This document shows, in pieces, positions 1-8,837 of a stretch of 64,000 nt of DNA (positions are counted from its first letter, which is position 1; each line of letters begins with the position of its first letter). The DNA lies in NCBI GenBank assembly GCA_965204235.1, contig OZ241979.1, positions 2,170,001 to 2,234,000 on the forward strand, written 5' to 3'. A program made the position numbers and the translations under genes. The notes beneath the pieces were generated by a model that did no database searches, was not told the origin of the DNA, and saw only the letters and a program-made list of their open reading frames with translations. The stretch comes from JAJDTQ01 sp965204235 (GTDB lineage: Bacteria > Desulfobacterota > Binatia > UBA9968 > JAJDTQ01).

Positions 1-798
1 CATGACCCCCAGCATTTCGGCCGAGGTCCCCAGCAGGAGCCGGTCCAGGGTTGCGGCGGCGAGCGCGGCCCCCTGGGCGCCGCCCGCGATCACCTGGTCC
101 GCGGCCACCGCGACCTCCGCCAGGGCCAGGGCCGCCTGCTCCGTCCCGTCCACTCGACTCCGTTGCCGGACCTCCAGCCCCGGTGCGGGGCGCGGAACCA
201 GACAGACGAGGACGTCCCGGTCGGTCCGGGCCGCTGACGCGGCCGCGGGATCCGCCGCCCCCGGTGGAACCGCACGGACCGCCGCGTCCCGGTCGATCCG
301 GGCCTCGACCACGAACCCCGCTGCCGCGGACGCCCCGGGGACGGGGTCCGTGCGGCCGGTGAGCCGGAAACCGCTTCCGTCCGGTACGGCGCGGACTCGT
401 GTGCCTTCCGGGTTCGCCAGCACCGAATCGTGCAACGCCGGCAGGATGATGGACCGGCCCTCCATCAACTCGTCCAGCGCCGTGCGCATGGTCCCAGGCC
501 CGGACGCGATGGCCTGGGCGGCCGCCATCATCGCCGCGATGGGCTCGGTCAGAAGACCCCGGCCGGCCGCTTCCAGCACCAGCGCCGCCTCGGTGGCCCC
601 CAGACCCAGGCCGTTGCGCTCTTCAGGAGCCAGCAGGGAGAGCCAACCCGTCTCGGCCGCCGCCTCGATGCGCGCCGGGTCGAAACCGTGCTCCCGGGTG
701 CGCACGGCCCGATGCCGGTCCGGTCCGGCGTGTCGGCTGACGAATTTCTCCGCGCTCTCCCGAAGGATCGTCTGCGCCTCATCGAGGACGAGTTCCAT
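1..798 (-). CDS. Acyl-CoA dehydrogenase family protein (3' end outside window)
   Basis: Reading the minus strand from the ATG at 798 gives an uninterrupted 266-codon frame running off the window edge, so only the N-terminal and middle domains are present. The start (MELVLDEAQTILRESAEKFV) and the stretch GWLSLLAPEERNGLGLG are typical of the acyl-CoA dehydrogenase N-terminal helical domain. The later LTGRTDPVPGASAA and AADQVIAGGAQGAALA match the middle beta domain and its link to the C-terminal helices. The family uses FAD to desaturate acyl-CoA thioesters. The gene lies 65 bp downstream of a same-strand acyl-CoA synthetase, so the two probably work on one substrate: CoA activation, then alpha,beta-dehydrogenation. 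The catalytic base would lie in the missing part, so the substrate and even activity cannot be judged. Confidence 0.8.
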   Translation of the reverse strand, partial: MELVLDEAQTILRESAEKFVSRHAGPDRHRAVRTREHGFDPARIEAAAETGWLSLLAPEERNGLGLGATEAALVLEAAGRGLLTEPIAAMMAAAQAIASGPGTMRTALDELMEGRSIILPALHDSVLANPEGTRVRAVPDGSGFRLTGRTDPVPGASAAAGFVVEARIDRDAAVRAVPPGAADPAAASAARTDRDVLVCLVPRPAPGLEVRQRSRVDGTEQAALALAEVAVAADQVIAGGAQGAALAAATLDRLLLGTSAEMLGVM

Positions 799-863
799 GT
801 GGTCACCTCTTCTCGGAGATCAGGAAACGCGCATGGGGAACGGGAGGGAAGAAGGCATGACCG

Positions 864-3056
864 TCAATGTTCCGCCCCGGCCGCCGCCACCGCCAGCGCG
901 TCCAGGGCGAGCCCTCCCTCTCCCCGCGGGAGCGCCAGGAAGGGATTGATGTCCAAGCTCTCGATCACGTCCCCGGCCGCGGCCGCCAACCGGCCCAGCG
1001 CCACCAGGGCGTCCGCCACCGCGTCGCGGTCGTAGGGGCCGCTCCCGCGATACCCGTCCAGCAACCGCCCGACCCGGGTCGAGTCGATGAGCCGCACGGC
1101 TTGCTCGCGGCGGATCCCCGGCGGCCCGAAGGCCACGTCGTTCAGGAGTTCCAGCCACACCCCGCCCGCGCCGAACATCACCACCAGACCCATCTCGGGG
1201 TCGCGCTGCACGCCCAGCGCCAGTTCCAGTCCGACCGGGGCCATCCTGGCCACCAGCCAGCCCTCCAGGCGGATGTCCGGGTCGTGGGCGGCGACGTTGC
1301 GCGCGATGTCCCGACATGCCCGTTGCACGGCTCCGGCCTCTCCGACCCCCAAGCGGACCGCGCCGGCGTCGCTCTTGTGAGTCAGCGCGGACGCCGCCCC
1401 CTTGACCACCACCGGATAGCCCATGCGCTCGGCCAGGGCCAGCGCTTCGCCCTCGGTGCGCGCGAGCCCCTCCTCGGGCACGGGAACGCCGAAGGCCCGG
1501 ATCAACTCCTTGGACTCGGGCTCGCTCAGGGGAACGGCCCGCGTCACGCCGTCCACCCGCCGCCGCAGCGCTTCGATGCGCTCCGTGCAGGAGGACGAGA
1601 GGGGCGGCTCCGGGTCCCCCTGGTGGGCGTCCCGGGAGCGGGTCCGGTAGTCCAGCGCCGCGCGGATGGCGCGGAACGCCCGCTCGGGCTCGTTGAGGCA
1701 GGGGACGTGCGGAAAGCGCCGCCGGGCCGCCCGGCTGAACTCCGTGAGGTCATAGGAGGTGGGGGAGACCAGGGCGAACGGCTTGCGGCCGGGTCCGAGG
1801 AGCTTGGCGTCCAGCGCCTCCAGGGTGTCCAGCACGCGCGCGGTGCGCCGGCGGTTGGCGTCGTTCAGGCCCTCGTGGGGCGGCAGGTCCTCCTGGAACA
1901 CCATCAGGTCCACCCCGGGGTCGTCACGGATGACCTGCACCAACTCCAGCACCGTTTCCAGGGGACGGTTGAGGAAGCCGGCCGCGTCCAGGGGGTTGCT
2001 GACGGGCTGTCCGTCCCCCAGGATCTCGCGGATCCGGGCGTCCGTCTCCGGCGCGAACCCGGGGAGGGGCACGCGGTGGCGGTGGGCTGCATCCTCCACC
2101 AGGCCGCGGACCCCGCCGGAATAGACCAGTGCGCCGACCCGCTCCCCTTGCGGAACGCCCGCGTGCAGCAGCCACTCGACGACGTCCACCGCGCGGTCGG
2201 CGCTCTCCACCCGGAGGACGCCGGCAGGGCCGGTGACCGCGTCGAAGGCTTCCACCCGGCCGGCGAGGGATCCGGTGTGGGACAGGGCGGCATGGCGCCC
2301 GCCCTCGGACGTTCCCATCTTGAGCGCCACCACGGGCTTGCCGGCGTCCCGGGCCCTGCGGCAGGCGGCGAGGAAGTCGTCCGCCCGGCGCACCGCCTCG
2401 ATGAGACAGAAGACGAGCCGGACTTCCGGGTCGGTGACGAAGTAGTCGATGTAGTCCGCGGCGATGAGACCGGTCTCGTTGCCGCTGGTCACCACGTAGC
2501 TCACGTCGATGCCCCGGTCCAGGAGGGCCCGGGCGATGTTCGGAGTCGTGGTGCCGCTCTGTCCCACCATGGCCACGGGACCCGGCGCGAGGTCCCGCAC
2601 CCGGTCGTCCGGCAGGGTCAGGAGGCGCGCCCGCGCCGAGAGGTTGCCGAGGCAGTTGGGGCCGGAGACCGCGAGGCCGGTCTCCTCGATGGCGGCGCGC
2701 AGCGCCGCTTCGAGCCGCCGGCCCTCCGGGTTGGCGCTCTCGGAGAACCCCGCGGCGTAGAGGGTGGCGCTGCGGGCGCCCAGGGCCGCGGCCTCCCGGA
2801 GGATGGCCGGGACGCTCGACGCGGCGCGCATGACCACCAGATGGTCGGGGACCGTGGGGAGGGCATGCAGGTCCGGGAAGCACTCCACGTCCCATATGCG
2901 CGCGTGGTTCGGGTTCACCGGATAGACGGGGCCGGCGAAGCCGAAGCGGACCAGGTTGGCGAAGATGCGCGCCGTCCAGCCCGACGGGTTCTCCCGTGCG
3001 CCGAGGATGGCGATGCTCGCGGGATGGAGCAGCGCCGCTACCTTGTCCGTGTTCAT
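864..3056 (-). CDS. ADP-forming acyl-CoA synthetase (acetate-CoA ligase type, fused alpha/beta)
   Basis: The 730-residue protein has the domain order of fused NDP-forming acyl-CoA synthetases. A CoA-binding Rossmann domain occupies about residues 1-130 (LLHPASIAILGARENPSG, AGPVYPVNPNH, then SGPNCLGN). Succinyl-CoA-ligase-like domains follow to about 450, and an ATP-grasp domain lies from about 480 to the end (GYPVVVKGAASALTHKSDAG). Family members interconvert acyl-CoA plus ADP and phosphate with acid plus ATP and CoA. The acid is unknown, but the adjacent acyl-CoA dehydrogenase suggests an organic acid that is then oxidised. I chose the ATG at 3056, which puts the CoA-binding motif 10 residues from the start. 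A longer frame opens at 3098 but adds only a non-conserved leader. No strong ribosome site is visible at either start. Confidence 0.88.
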   Translation of the reverse strand: MNTDKVAALLHPASIAILGARENPSGWTARIFANLVRFGFAGPVYPVNPNHARIWDVECFPDLHALPTVPDHLVVMRAASSVPAILREAAALGARSATLYAAGFSESANPEGRRLEAALRAAIEETGLAVSGPNCLGNLSARARLLTLPDDRVRDLAPGPVAMVGQSGTTTPNIARALLDRGIDVSYVVTSGNETGLIAADYIDYFVTDPEVRLVFCLIEAVRRADDFLAACRRARDAGKPVVALKMGTSEGGRHAALSHTGSLAGRVEAFDAVTGPAGVLRVESADRAVDVVEWLLHAGVPQGERVGALVYSGGVRGLVEDAAHRHRVPLPGFAPETDARIREILGDGQPVSNPLDAAGFLNRPLETVLELVQVIRDDPGVDLMVFQEDLPPHEGLNDANRRRTARVLDTLEALDAKLLGPGRKPFALVSPTSYDLTEFSRAARRRFPHVPCLNEPERAFRAIRAALDYRTRSRDAHQGDPEPPLSSSCTERIEALRRRVDGVTRAVPLSEPESKELIRAFGVPVPEEGLARTEGEALALAERMGYPVVVKGAASALTHKSDAGAVRLGVGEAGAVQRACRDIARNVAAHDPDIRLEGWLVARMAPVGLELALGVQRDPEMGLVVMFGAGGVWLELLNDVAFGPPGIRREQAVRLIDSTRVGRLLDGYRGSGPYDRDAVADALVALGRLAAAAGDVIESLDINPFLALPRGEGGLALDALAVAAAGAEH

Positions 3057-3191
3057 GGGACCGGCGGGAGTATATTCCACGGTTCCCGGACATGGCAACT
3101 TTCGGCGCCGTCCGACTCGCGTAGGGAGAGGCGCCTCGAACCGGAATTCTCGGGCGCCCCGCTTCCCTCGACTCCCCCGGTACGCGGGCCG

Positions 3192-4427
3192 CTACTGCGG
3201 CGCTTCCAGCCGCGCCTGCGTGAAGGCGGGGGGCGCCGCGGGTCCCGTCCGCAGGGGGCGCGATCCGGCCCGGTCCAGGAGGCCGCGGAGGAAGGCGTTC
3301 TGGCGCAGTCTCGCCTGCCACAAGGGCACGCCGCGGCTCATGACCGCGAAGAACGCTCGGCCGTACTTCCGGGTATGGGCGACTCCGGCCAGGGTCGATA
3401 TGCGCAGCACCCGCACCGTGCCGCTCTTGCCGACCACGGCGCCGCGATAGCGACGCGCCGCCAACCGGTCCTCCAACGTTCCGGGGTCCACGCCGGCCAC
3501 GGGGAGCACGTCGGGGAACGACAGGCCGCGGCCGTCGAGGGTCCTTCCCAGGGCTTGCATCATGGCCGCCGCGGCCCGTGGGCTCATCCGGTTGGTGCGG
3601 CCGTCGCCCGCGGCGTTGTCGATGACCATGGACGACGGAGGCACGCCGCGGACCCTCGACCGAAGGATGCGCTGGACCGTTTCGGGGCCGCCGATGTGGT
3701 GCGAGAACTCATGGAAGATGTCGTTGGAGTAGCTGTTGAAGTCCTTGAGGTGACGGACCAGCGGCGGCGAAGCGTGCACCATCAGCAAACGCCGGGCGCG
3801 GTCGTTCCGCGCTCCGACGCGCGTGAACCGGAGCACGTGATCCTCCAGCGGCATGTGCGCGCCGGGGAAGAGGGCCTCGGTCACCGCGGGCCAGCGCGCC
3901 GCGCCTTCGCGGCCCGTCCATGCGCGTCTGAGCCTTCGCCCCTCGGGGTCGGGAGTCCAGTCGAGGAAGAAGGAGCCTTCGACCCGGACCGCGCCGTCCA
4001 CCCGCAGGACTCCCGTGGACCGCAGCCGCAACAGGACCAGGAACGCGTTCTCGAACAGGAAGTACGGGTCCCCCTGTCCCTGGACGACGAGGTCCCCGCG
4101 CAGGCGCCCGGCGGCCGTCGGACCGGCGGCAAGCACCTTCGTCCGAAATCGGTGGTCGGGGCGAAGCGTGGCCAGGAAGGCCAGCGTGGTGGCGACCTTC
4201 GTGACCGAGGCGGGATGGTACGGACGCTCCGCGTTCAGCGACGCCAGGACCGTGCCGTCCTCCGCCTGCACGAAGACTCCGTGGCCGCCGCCGACCTCGG
4301 TCCGGGCCAGCGATTGCAACGGAGGCTCGGTCGCGGCCGCAGGCGCGGCCGAGAGGTGGAACGACGCGAGCGCCAGGACGGCGCACATCCCGGCCCATGG
4401 TTCGAGGAAGGGTCGTGGGAACCGCAT
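3192..4427 (-). CDS. D-alanyl-D-alanine carboxypeptidase, peptidase S13 (PBP4/DacB type)
   Basis: A periplasmic penicillin-binding protein expected to trim or cleave peptidoglycan peptides. A signal peptide is visible (hydrophobic stretch about 12-25, Ala-rich exit near 30-32). The nucleophile motif is SVTK at 74-77 and the KSG-type motif is KSGT at 334-337. The middle SxN motif reads SND at 234-236, a departure from the usual order that deserves checking. At 411 residues it is shorter than E. coli PBP4 (about 480), consistent with a smaller inserted domain between the SxxK and SxN motifs. It is transcribed on its own, head-to-head with the plus-strand gene at 4787. The call is firm at family level; endopeptidase versus carboxypeptidase cannot be told from sequence. 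Confidence 0.88.
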   Translation of the reverse strand: MRFPRPFLEPWAGMCAVLALASFHLSAAPAAATEPPLQSLARTEVGGGHGVFVQAEDGTVLASLNAERPYHPASVTKVATTLAFLATLRPDHRFRTKVLAAGPTAAGRLRGDLVVQGQGDPYFLFENAFLVLLRLRSTGVLRVDGAVRVEGSFFLDWTPDPEGRRLRRAWTGREGAARWPAVTEALFPGAHMPLEDHVLRFTRVGARNDRARRLLMVHASPPLVRHLKDFNSYSNDIFHEFSHHIGGPETVQRILRSRVRGVPPSSMVIDNAAGDGRTNRMSPRAAAAMMQALGRTLDGRGLSFPDVLPVAGVDPGTLEDRLAARRYRGAVVGKSGTVRVLRISTLAGVAHTRKYGRAFFAVMSRGVPLWQARLRQNAFLRGLLDRAGSRPLRTGPAAPPAFTQARLEAPQ

Positions 4428-4640
4428 GGCGACGTCCCGGAGGATAATGCCGTAGCTCCGTCGTCACAAGGGCCTGACCCCTACTCTCCTTCAGCGGCGT
4501 TCCCGGATTGGAATATGCCGGGCCGCGGCCTCCGCGGCAGCGCCTTGCAGTCACGGGCCGGCAGTAGTATTCAGGGGCCGTGCGGACAACGGCAGGCCGC
4601 GGCGCGCGGGATGGACCGGGACCCGGCAGGAGTCCATGAA

Positions 4641-4702
4641 GGGAAACCCTGAACCCCCCCGTTCGTCCTGAGCGTAGCGAAGCGAAGTCGAAGGACGCGC
4701 TT
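4641..4702 (+). repeat. REP-A element copy 1, inside the 4428-4786 intergenic space
   Basis: The sequence begins with GGAAACCCTGAA-like end sequence and continues into the core GTTCGTCCTGAGCGTAGCG, AAGCGAAGTCGAAGGACG. The outer CGTCCT and AGGACG can pair. The same core recurs at about 10.7, 18.7, 20.3, 29.6, 30.5 and 38.2 kb. The rest of the 359-bp divergent intergenic region must hold the promoters of both flanking genes; I see no clear sigma-70 boxes. It contains a G/C-rich interrupted palindrome around 4518-4540 and an AGGAG ribosome site just before 4787. Confidence 0.85.
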
Positions 4703-4786
4703 GGATTCGCCGCGGCGGCGGTTCGACGGGCCGCACGCGGATCTACGACGCGGAGAACCGCGAAGACCGGAGAAGGAGTTGCGACC

Positions 4787-5506
4787 ATGAGCGAGCGCGT
4801 ATGGGACCGTTTTCTGACGGAGCAGGACAAGGCGCACGCGGCCATGAAGCCGCCCAGGCCCATCGGGTTCGGCAAGAAGCCCGCCCTGGTCCTCATCGAC
4901 CTGTACAGGTGGGTCTTCGGCGACCGGCCGGAGCCCGTGCTGGAGGCCATCAGGGAGTGGCCGGGGAGCTGCGGCATGGCCGGCTGGAACGCCATCCCCC
5001 ACATCCAGAGGCTGCTGCAGGCGGCGCGCGAGGCAGGGATCCCGGTCATCCACATATCGGGCCTGCCCGGGGCCGGGGTGGACGAATGGTCGTTCCGGCG
5101 GGACGGCAACGCGGGGAACCTGTCCCCCGAGGCGGTGGAAAGACGCCGGCACAAGTTCGACATCATCGACGAGGTGCAGCCGCTTCCCGGCGAGGCGGTG
5201 TTGCGCAAGCTCTCGCCCAGCGCCTTCTGGGGCACGCCCCTGGTGGCCCACCTGAACCAGCACGGCATCGACACCGTCATCGCCTGCGGCGAGAGCACCA
5301 GCGGCTGCGTCCGGGCGAGCGTGGTGGACGGCTGCACCTATCGGTTCCGCATGGTGGTGGCCGAGGAGTGCGTGTTCGACCGGCACGAAGCGTGCCACGC
5401 CATCAACCTGTTCGACATGAACCAGAAGTACGCCGACGTGCTGCCGCTGGACGAGATCGTGCAGTACCTGCACGCATGGCGGGCCGAACGCCCGGCCGAG
5501 GCGTGA
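4787..5506 (+). CDS. Isochorismatase-family cysteine hydrolase
   Basis: A 239-residue alpha/beta hydrolase of the isochorismatase / N-carbamoylsarcosine amidase superfamily. PALVLIDLYRW near residues 28-38 carries the catalytic Asp on the first strand. IDTVIACGESTSGCVRASV near 160-180 carries the nucleophile Cys in the SGCVRA turn, after the cis-peptide region. The downstream VVAEECVFDRHEACHAINLFDM is typical of the family. Members hydrolyse amide or vinyl-ether bonds of small molecules; the substrate here is unknown. An AGGAG site precedes the ATG. The next gene, on the same strand, begins 66 bp on, with a repeat remnant between them. Confidence 0.85.
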   Translation: MSERVWDRFLTEQDKAHAAMKPPRPIGFGKKPALVLIDLYRWVFGDRPEPVLEAIREWPGSCGMAGWNAIPHIQRLLQAAREAGIPVIHISGLPGAGVDEWSFRRDGNAGNLSPEAVERRRHKFDIIDEVQPLPGEAVLRKLSPSAFWGTPLVAHLNQHGIDTVIACGESTSGCVRASVVDGCTYRFRMVVAEECVFDRHEACHAINLFDMNQKYADVLPLDEIVQYLHAWRAERPAEA

Positions 5507-5511
5507 CCGGG

Positions 5512-5540
5512 GACGAACGGGGCAATCGTTCAGAGTTTCC
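5512..5540 (+). repeat. REP-A terminal fragment
   Basis: GACGAACGGGGCAATCGTTC followed by AGAGTTTCC is the outer end of a REP-A copy without its core. The same end is seen at 18.7, 29.7 and 38.2 kb. It fills most of the gap between the hydrolase stop and the next ATG. Confidence 0.7.
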
Positions 5541-5572
5541 GATAGTCCGAATAGTCCGGTCCGTCCGGCGCC

Positions 5573-7087
5573 ATGTTCCGCTTCTCCCCCAACCCTAACA
5601 GCGCCCATCGAATCCACTGGACCGACTGGGGCGCGGACGCTTTCGAGCGCGCCCGCAACGAGCGGAAACCGGTGATGCTCTACCTGGGCGCCTTCTGGTG
5701 CGGCGTCTGCCAGCGCATGGACGAGACCACCTTCTCCGACACCGAGGTCACCGCGCTCCTGAACGCCTACTTCGTGCCCGTGCGAGTGGAAGACGCCCAG
5801 CGGCCGGACCTCGACGTGCGTTACAACCGCAACGGCTGGCCCACCATCGTGTTCCTGCGTGCGGACGGGGACTACGTGGCCAGCGTCAACTACCTGTCGC
5901 CGCGTGACTTCGGCGACGTGCTGGTGCGGGTCCACGTGGGCTGCCGGGAGCCCGCAGCCGCGCCGGGGCCGGCTCCGTACCCGCGGGTGGCCCCGGACGG
6001 GTGCAGCCGGCCCGGTCCGCGGGCGGACGCGGCCGACGCGGTCGCGGCGGTGGTCCGGGGACTCGCCGACCCCGTGTACGGCGGTTACGAAACGGACCGC
6101 AAGTTCCCCCACTGCGACGCCAACGAGTTCCTGTTGCGGTGTTACGACGCCACCGGCGACGCGCGCTGCCTCGACCACGTGCGGCGGACCCTCTACGCCA
6201 TGCGCCGGAGCCGCACCCACGACCCGGAGGGCGGGTTCTTCCGCTACTCGTCGAAACGGGACTGGAGCGAACCCCATCACGAGAAGCTGTTGTCCGACCA
6301 TGCCGGGCTGTTGGGCAACGCCCTCCACGTGTTCGAACTGACCCGGGAACCCTTCTTCCGAGAGCTCGCCGAGGAGGTGGTCGAATACATGGTCCGTGGG
6401 TTCCGGGACCCCGTCCGGCCGTTCTTCCACGGCTGCCGCGACTACATCCGCGTCTTCCCCGGCCGGGAGACCCCGCAAGGTGCGACCCTCCACCCCGAGA
6501 GGGCCATGTTCTCCGTCACCGACCCGTGGATGTACACCGACGCCAACGCCCGGGCCGTGTCCGCCTGCCTGAAGGCGGCCGCGGTCCTGGGACGAAAGGA
6601 CTGCGAGCAACGCGCCCTGGAGACCCTGGAGTTCCTACTGGAACGCTGTTGGGACCCGTCCCGGGGCATGGCCCACTACTTCGACCGCGCGCCTCGACTG
6701 TGGGGCCTGCTCACGGACCAGACGCTCATGGGACGCGCCCTGGCGGACGGTTTCGAGGCGACGGGCGAGCCGCTCTTCCTGGAGCGCGCTCTGGCGCTGG
6801 CGGGTTTCGTCCGGACCCGCCTGCGGAACCCGGCAGGGGGTTTCTTCGACATCGCCGAGAAGGGACCCGCCTACCTTCGCTTTCCGCTCACCCTCATCAC
6901 GGAGAACGGCGCCGCGGCGCTCTTCTTCCTGAAGCTGCACCGCCTGACCGCAAGGCCGGAATACCGGGACGCCGCCCGGTGGGCCCTCGGTTGCTTCGAT
7001 GGCGACTTCACGGACTACGGAGTCCACGCCGCGGAGTACGGCTCGGCCGCGTCCGCCTACGCCGGGACAGCGCGCGCCGGCGCATGA
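5573..7087 (+). CDS. Thioredoxin-domain protein of the DUF255/YyaL (spermatogenesis-associated 20-like) family
   Basis: Residues about 1-125 form a DUF255 thioredoxin fold, recognised by ERKPVMLYLGAFWCGVCQRM with a CGVC redox motif, then the ETTFSD region and GWPTIVFLRADG with the cis-Pro. The remaining 380 residues resemble the (alpha/alpha)6 barrel of this family: repeated Gly-rich turns such as DPEGGFFRYSSKRDW and NPAGGFFDIAEKG, and LTDQTLMGRALADGFEATGE. The family is widespread, but its biochemical role is not settled; a thiol-disulfide or sugar-epimerase-like activity has been suggested. At 504 residues it is shorter than many members (about 680). No signal peptide is visible, so it is likely cytoplasmic. 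Neighbours give no pathway. Confidence 0.82.
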   Translation: MFRFSPNPNSAHRIHWTDWGADAFERARNERKPVMLYLGAFWCGVCQRMDETTFSDTEVTALLNAYFVPVRVEDAQRPDLDVRYNRNGWPTIVFLRADGDYVASVNYLSPRDFGDVLVRVHVGCREPAAAPGPAPYPRVAPDGCSRPGPRADAADAVAAVVRGLADPVYGGYETDRKFPHCDANEFLLRCYDATGDARCLDHVRRTLYAMRRSRTHDPEGGFFRYSSKRDWSEPHHEKLLSDHAGLLGNALHVFELTREPFFRELAEEVVEYMVRGFRDPVRPFFHGCRDYIRVFPGRETPQGATLHPERAMFSVTDPWMYTDANARAVSACLKAAAVLGRKDCEQRALETLEFLLERCWDPSRGMAHYFDRAPRLWGLLTDQTLMGRALADGFEATGEPLFLERALALAGFVRTRLRNPAGGFFDIAEKGPAYLRFPLTLITENGAAALFFLKLHRLTARPEYRDAARWALGCFDGDFTDYGVHAAEYGSAASAYAGTARAGA

Positions 7088-7398
7088 GGGGCGGCGCTGG
7101 CCGCGCCGCCCGCGGCGTCCCTCGTTGTGTTCGCTATCGGTCTCCCGGTCCACGCGGCCGGGTTCGCCTGGGACAGGCTGCCGTACCGGGCGGCGACCCA
7201 GCCTGTGGCGACCCGGCGGCCCAAGCGCTTGGGCCGGCCGTCAACCCACGCGGTGCTGCAAGAGCGCGGTCGCGGCTTTGCCATTGCCGCGGGAATGTGG
7301 AATCCTGAGATCCTGTCCGAGCAGGCGCACGGAACCACCCGCAGGCAAGCCGACCCCACCGGCCACCGGCGCCGAACCCGGAACCTGGAGGTCACCGC
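7088..7398. other. 311-bp intergenic region with an 18-bp perfect palindrome
   Basis: No recognisable gene. GGCCCAAGCGCTTGGGCC at 7218-7235 is a perfect inverted repeat and could be an operator or hairpin. A GGAGG ribosome site at 7387-7391 precedes the GTG start of the next gene. Short open frames cover the region on both strands, but none shows a family signature. Confidence 0.5.
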
Positions 7399-8679
7399 GT
7401 GAACCTGACGCTGGCGCGCCACCCGGTGCGAGCCCTTCGCTTCGGCGCTTCGACCCGACTCGACGGAACCACCCTCGAGATCGACCCGGACGAGCTTCGC
7501 GGGATCCTGCTCGACGACGACGCGCTGGACGGCGTCGCCTTCGAGCACGCGGCTCCGGGCGAGCCGTGCCGGGCGGGGCCGGTCTTCGACATCATCGAAC
7601 CCAGGGCCAAGGCCTCCGACTCCGGCCCTGACTTCCCGGGTATCCTGGGGCCGCCCCTGACCGCGGGCATGGGCACGACCCACGTGCTGGAGGGGATGGC
7701 GGTGACGGTCCTCGACGAGCACGCCGGCGGGGGGTCGAGAGGCTCCGTCGGCCGGGTCCTGGAGATGACGGGAGCCGCTGCCGAGGGCTCGTGCTACTCG
7801 AAACTGCATCACATGGTGGTCGTCCCTCGCACGGCGCCGGGCAAGGAGGCCCACGCGGCCCGGAAGGCCAAGCGCGTGGCCGGACTCAAGACCGCGGTCC
7901 ATCTGGCCCGGGCCGCGGTCCCGCACGCGCCCGCGGAAAGCTGCGCCTTCGAGACCGTCGGTCCCGGCCCGCCCGGTCGCCCGGGCCTGCCCCGGGTGGC
8001 GTACGTGGGGCAGATCTTCTCCCGCCAACGTCGGGCGGAGTTGGACGAGCCGGTGCTCTACGGGCTGAACACCACCGGCATGCTGCCGGTCCTGCTGCAC
8101 CCGGACGAGTGGCTCGACGGCGCGGTGGTGACCTCGTACTACACATCCATGGGCGGCGCCGAGACCTACGGCTACCAGAACCATCCCGTCGTCACCGAGC
8201 TCTACCGCAGGCATCGGGCGGGGGAGCTGGATTTCGTCGGCACGGTGGCGACCATTGCCGGGTCGGACAACGCCGACCGGGACCGGAACTGCCGCGCCGC
8301 GGCCAGCATGGTCAAGTGGGCGTTGCGCGCGGACGCCGCGGTGCTCACCAAGTACGGCGGGGGAGTGCCCCACGCGGACCTGGCGGAGACCGCCCGGCTG
8401 CTGGAGACCGATGGCGTCCGCACCGCGGTCATGGTCTCGGACGTGTCCCGGGACCGCCGGGTGGAGTCCGCGCTGCTGTTCAACTTCCCCGAGGTGAACG
8501 CCATCGTCTATGGCGGCGGCAACGACACCCGCTGGCGAACCGCGCCGGCCCCGCGGGTGATCGCCGCCACACCCGCCATGGGCGAACTCCTCGCGGGTGT
8601 GGAGGAACTGAGCGCCATGAACGTGGCGGGCGTCGCCAACCAGCAGGGCGCGTCGCGGCTGCGGGCGGTGGTCTATTAG
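7399..8679 (+). CDS. grdE: Glycine/sarcosine/betaine reductase component B, GrdE-like subunit
   Basis: A 426-residue homologue of GrdE/GrdG, the proprotein subunit of component B of the anaerobic glycine (sarcosine, betaine) reductases. Typical stretches are GPPLTAGMGTTHVLEGMAVT, PRVAYVGQIFS, LNTTGMLPVLLHPDEWLDGAVV, QNHPVVTELYRRHR and ADAAVLTKYGGGVPHADLAET. Clostridial GrdE, as I remember it, cleaves itself at an Asn-Cys soon after DGAVVTS to make a pyruvoyl group. Here that site reads TSYYTSMGG (about residues 245-253), so the cysteine appears to be missing and the chemistry may differ. The start is GTG with GGAGG seven bases upstream. The stop TAG lies inside the target duplication of the IS element that follows. 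The expected partner grdB is now 3.7 kb away. Confidence 0.85.
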   Translation: MNLTLARHPVRALRFGASTRLDGTTLEIDPDELRGILLDDDALDGVAFEHAAPGEPCRAGPVFDIIEPRAKASDSGPDFPGILGPPLTAGMGTTHVLEGMAVTVLDEHAGGGSRGSVGRVLEMTGAAAEGSCYSKLHHMVVVPRTAPGKEAHAARKAKRVAGLKTAVHLARAAVPHAPAESCAFETVGPGPPGRPGLPRVAYVGQIFSRQRRAELDEPVLYGLNTTGMLPVLLHPDEWLDGAVVTSYYTSMGGAETYGYQNHPVVTELYRRHRAGELDFVGTVATIAGSDNADRDRNCRAAASMVKWALRADAAVLTKYGGGVPHADLAETARLLETDGVRTAVMVSDVSRDRRVESALLFNFPEVNAIVYGGGNDTRWRTAPAPRVIAATPAMGELLAGVEELSAMNVAGVANQQGASRLRAVVY

Positions 8680-8680
8680 C
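8675..8680 (+). repeat. Target-site duplication of the IS1634-type element (ATTAGC)
   Basis: ATTAGC at 8675-8680 is repeated at 10678-10683, directly abutting the two ends of the insertion. The first copy contains the TAG stop codon of grdE. Confidence 0.9.
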
Positions 8681-8802
8681 CCGAAGTTCTTGGGGTCAAG
8701 CGGGGTCGAATCCTCCCTAACCCATTGATAATGCTAAGGAAACGGCTTGCGGGGCGTCGATTCCGGCGTCAAATTGTAGTCACTAAAAATGAATAATGCC
8801 TA

Positions 8803-8832
8803 TTGACATTCCCTCTGGCATCGTTGTATCAT
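8803..8832 (+). promoter_or_regulatory. Sigma-70-like promoter of the transposase
   Basis: TTGACA at 8803-8808 and TATCAT at 8827-8832 are separated by 18 bp. The -10 box ends only five bases before the ATG at 8838, so transcription from here would give a leaderless or nearly leaderless message. No ribosome site precedes this ATG. Confidence 0.55.
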
Positions 8833-8837
8833 GCAGC

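Noticed and set aside
867..4652. A very long plus-strand open frame (1261 codons)
   Set aside because: It is antisense to the acyl-CoA synthetase and carboxypeptidase genes, with Arg/Gly/Pro-rich composition typical of shadow frames in high-GC DNA; the minus-strand proteins have clear family motifs.
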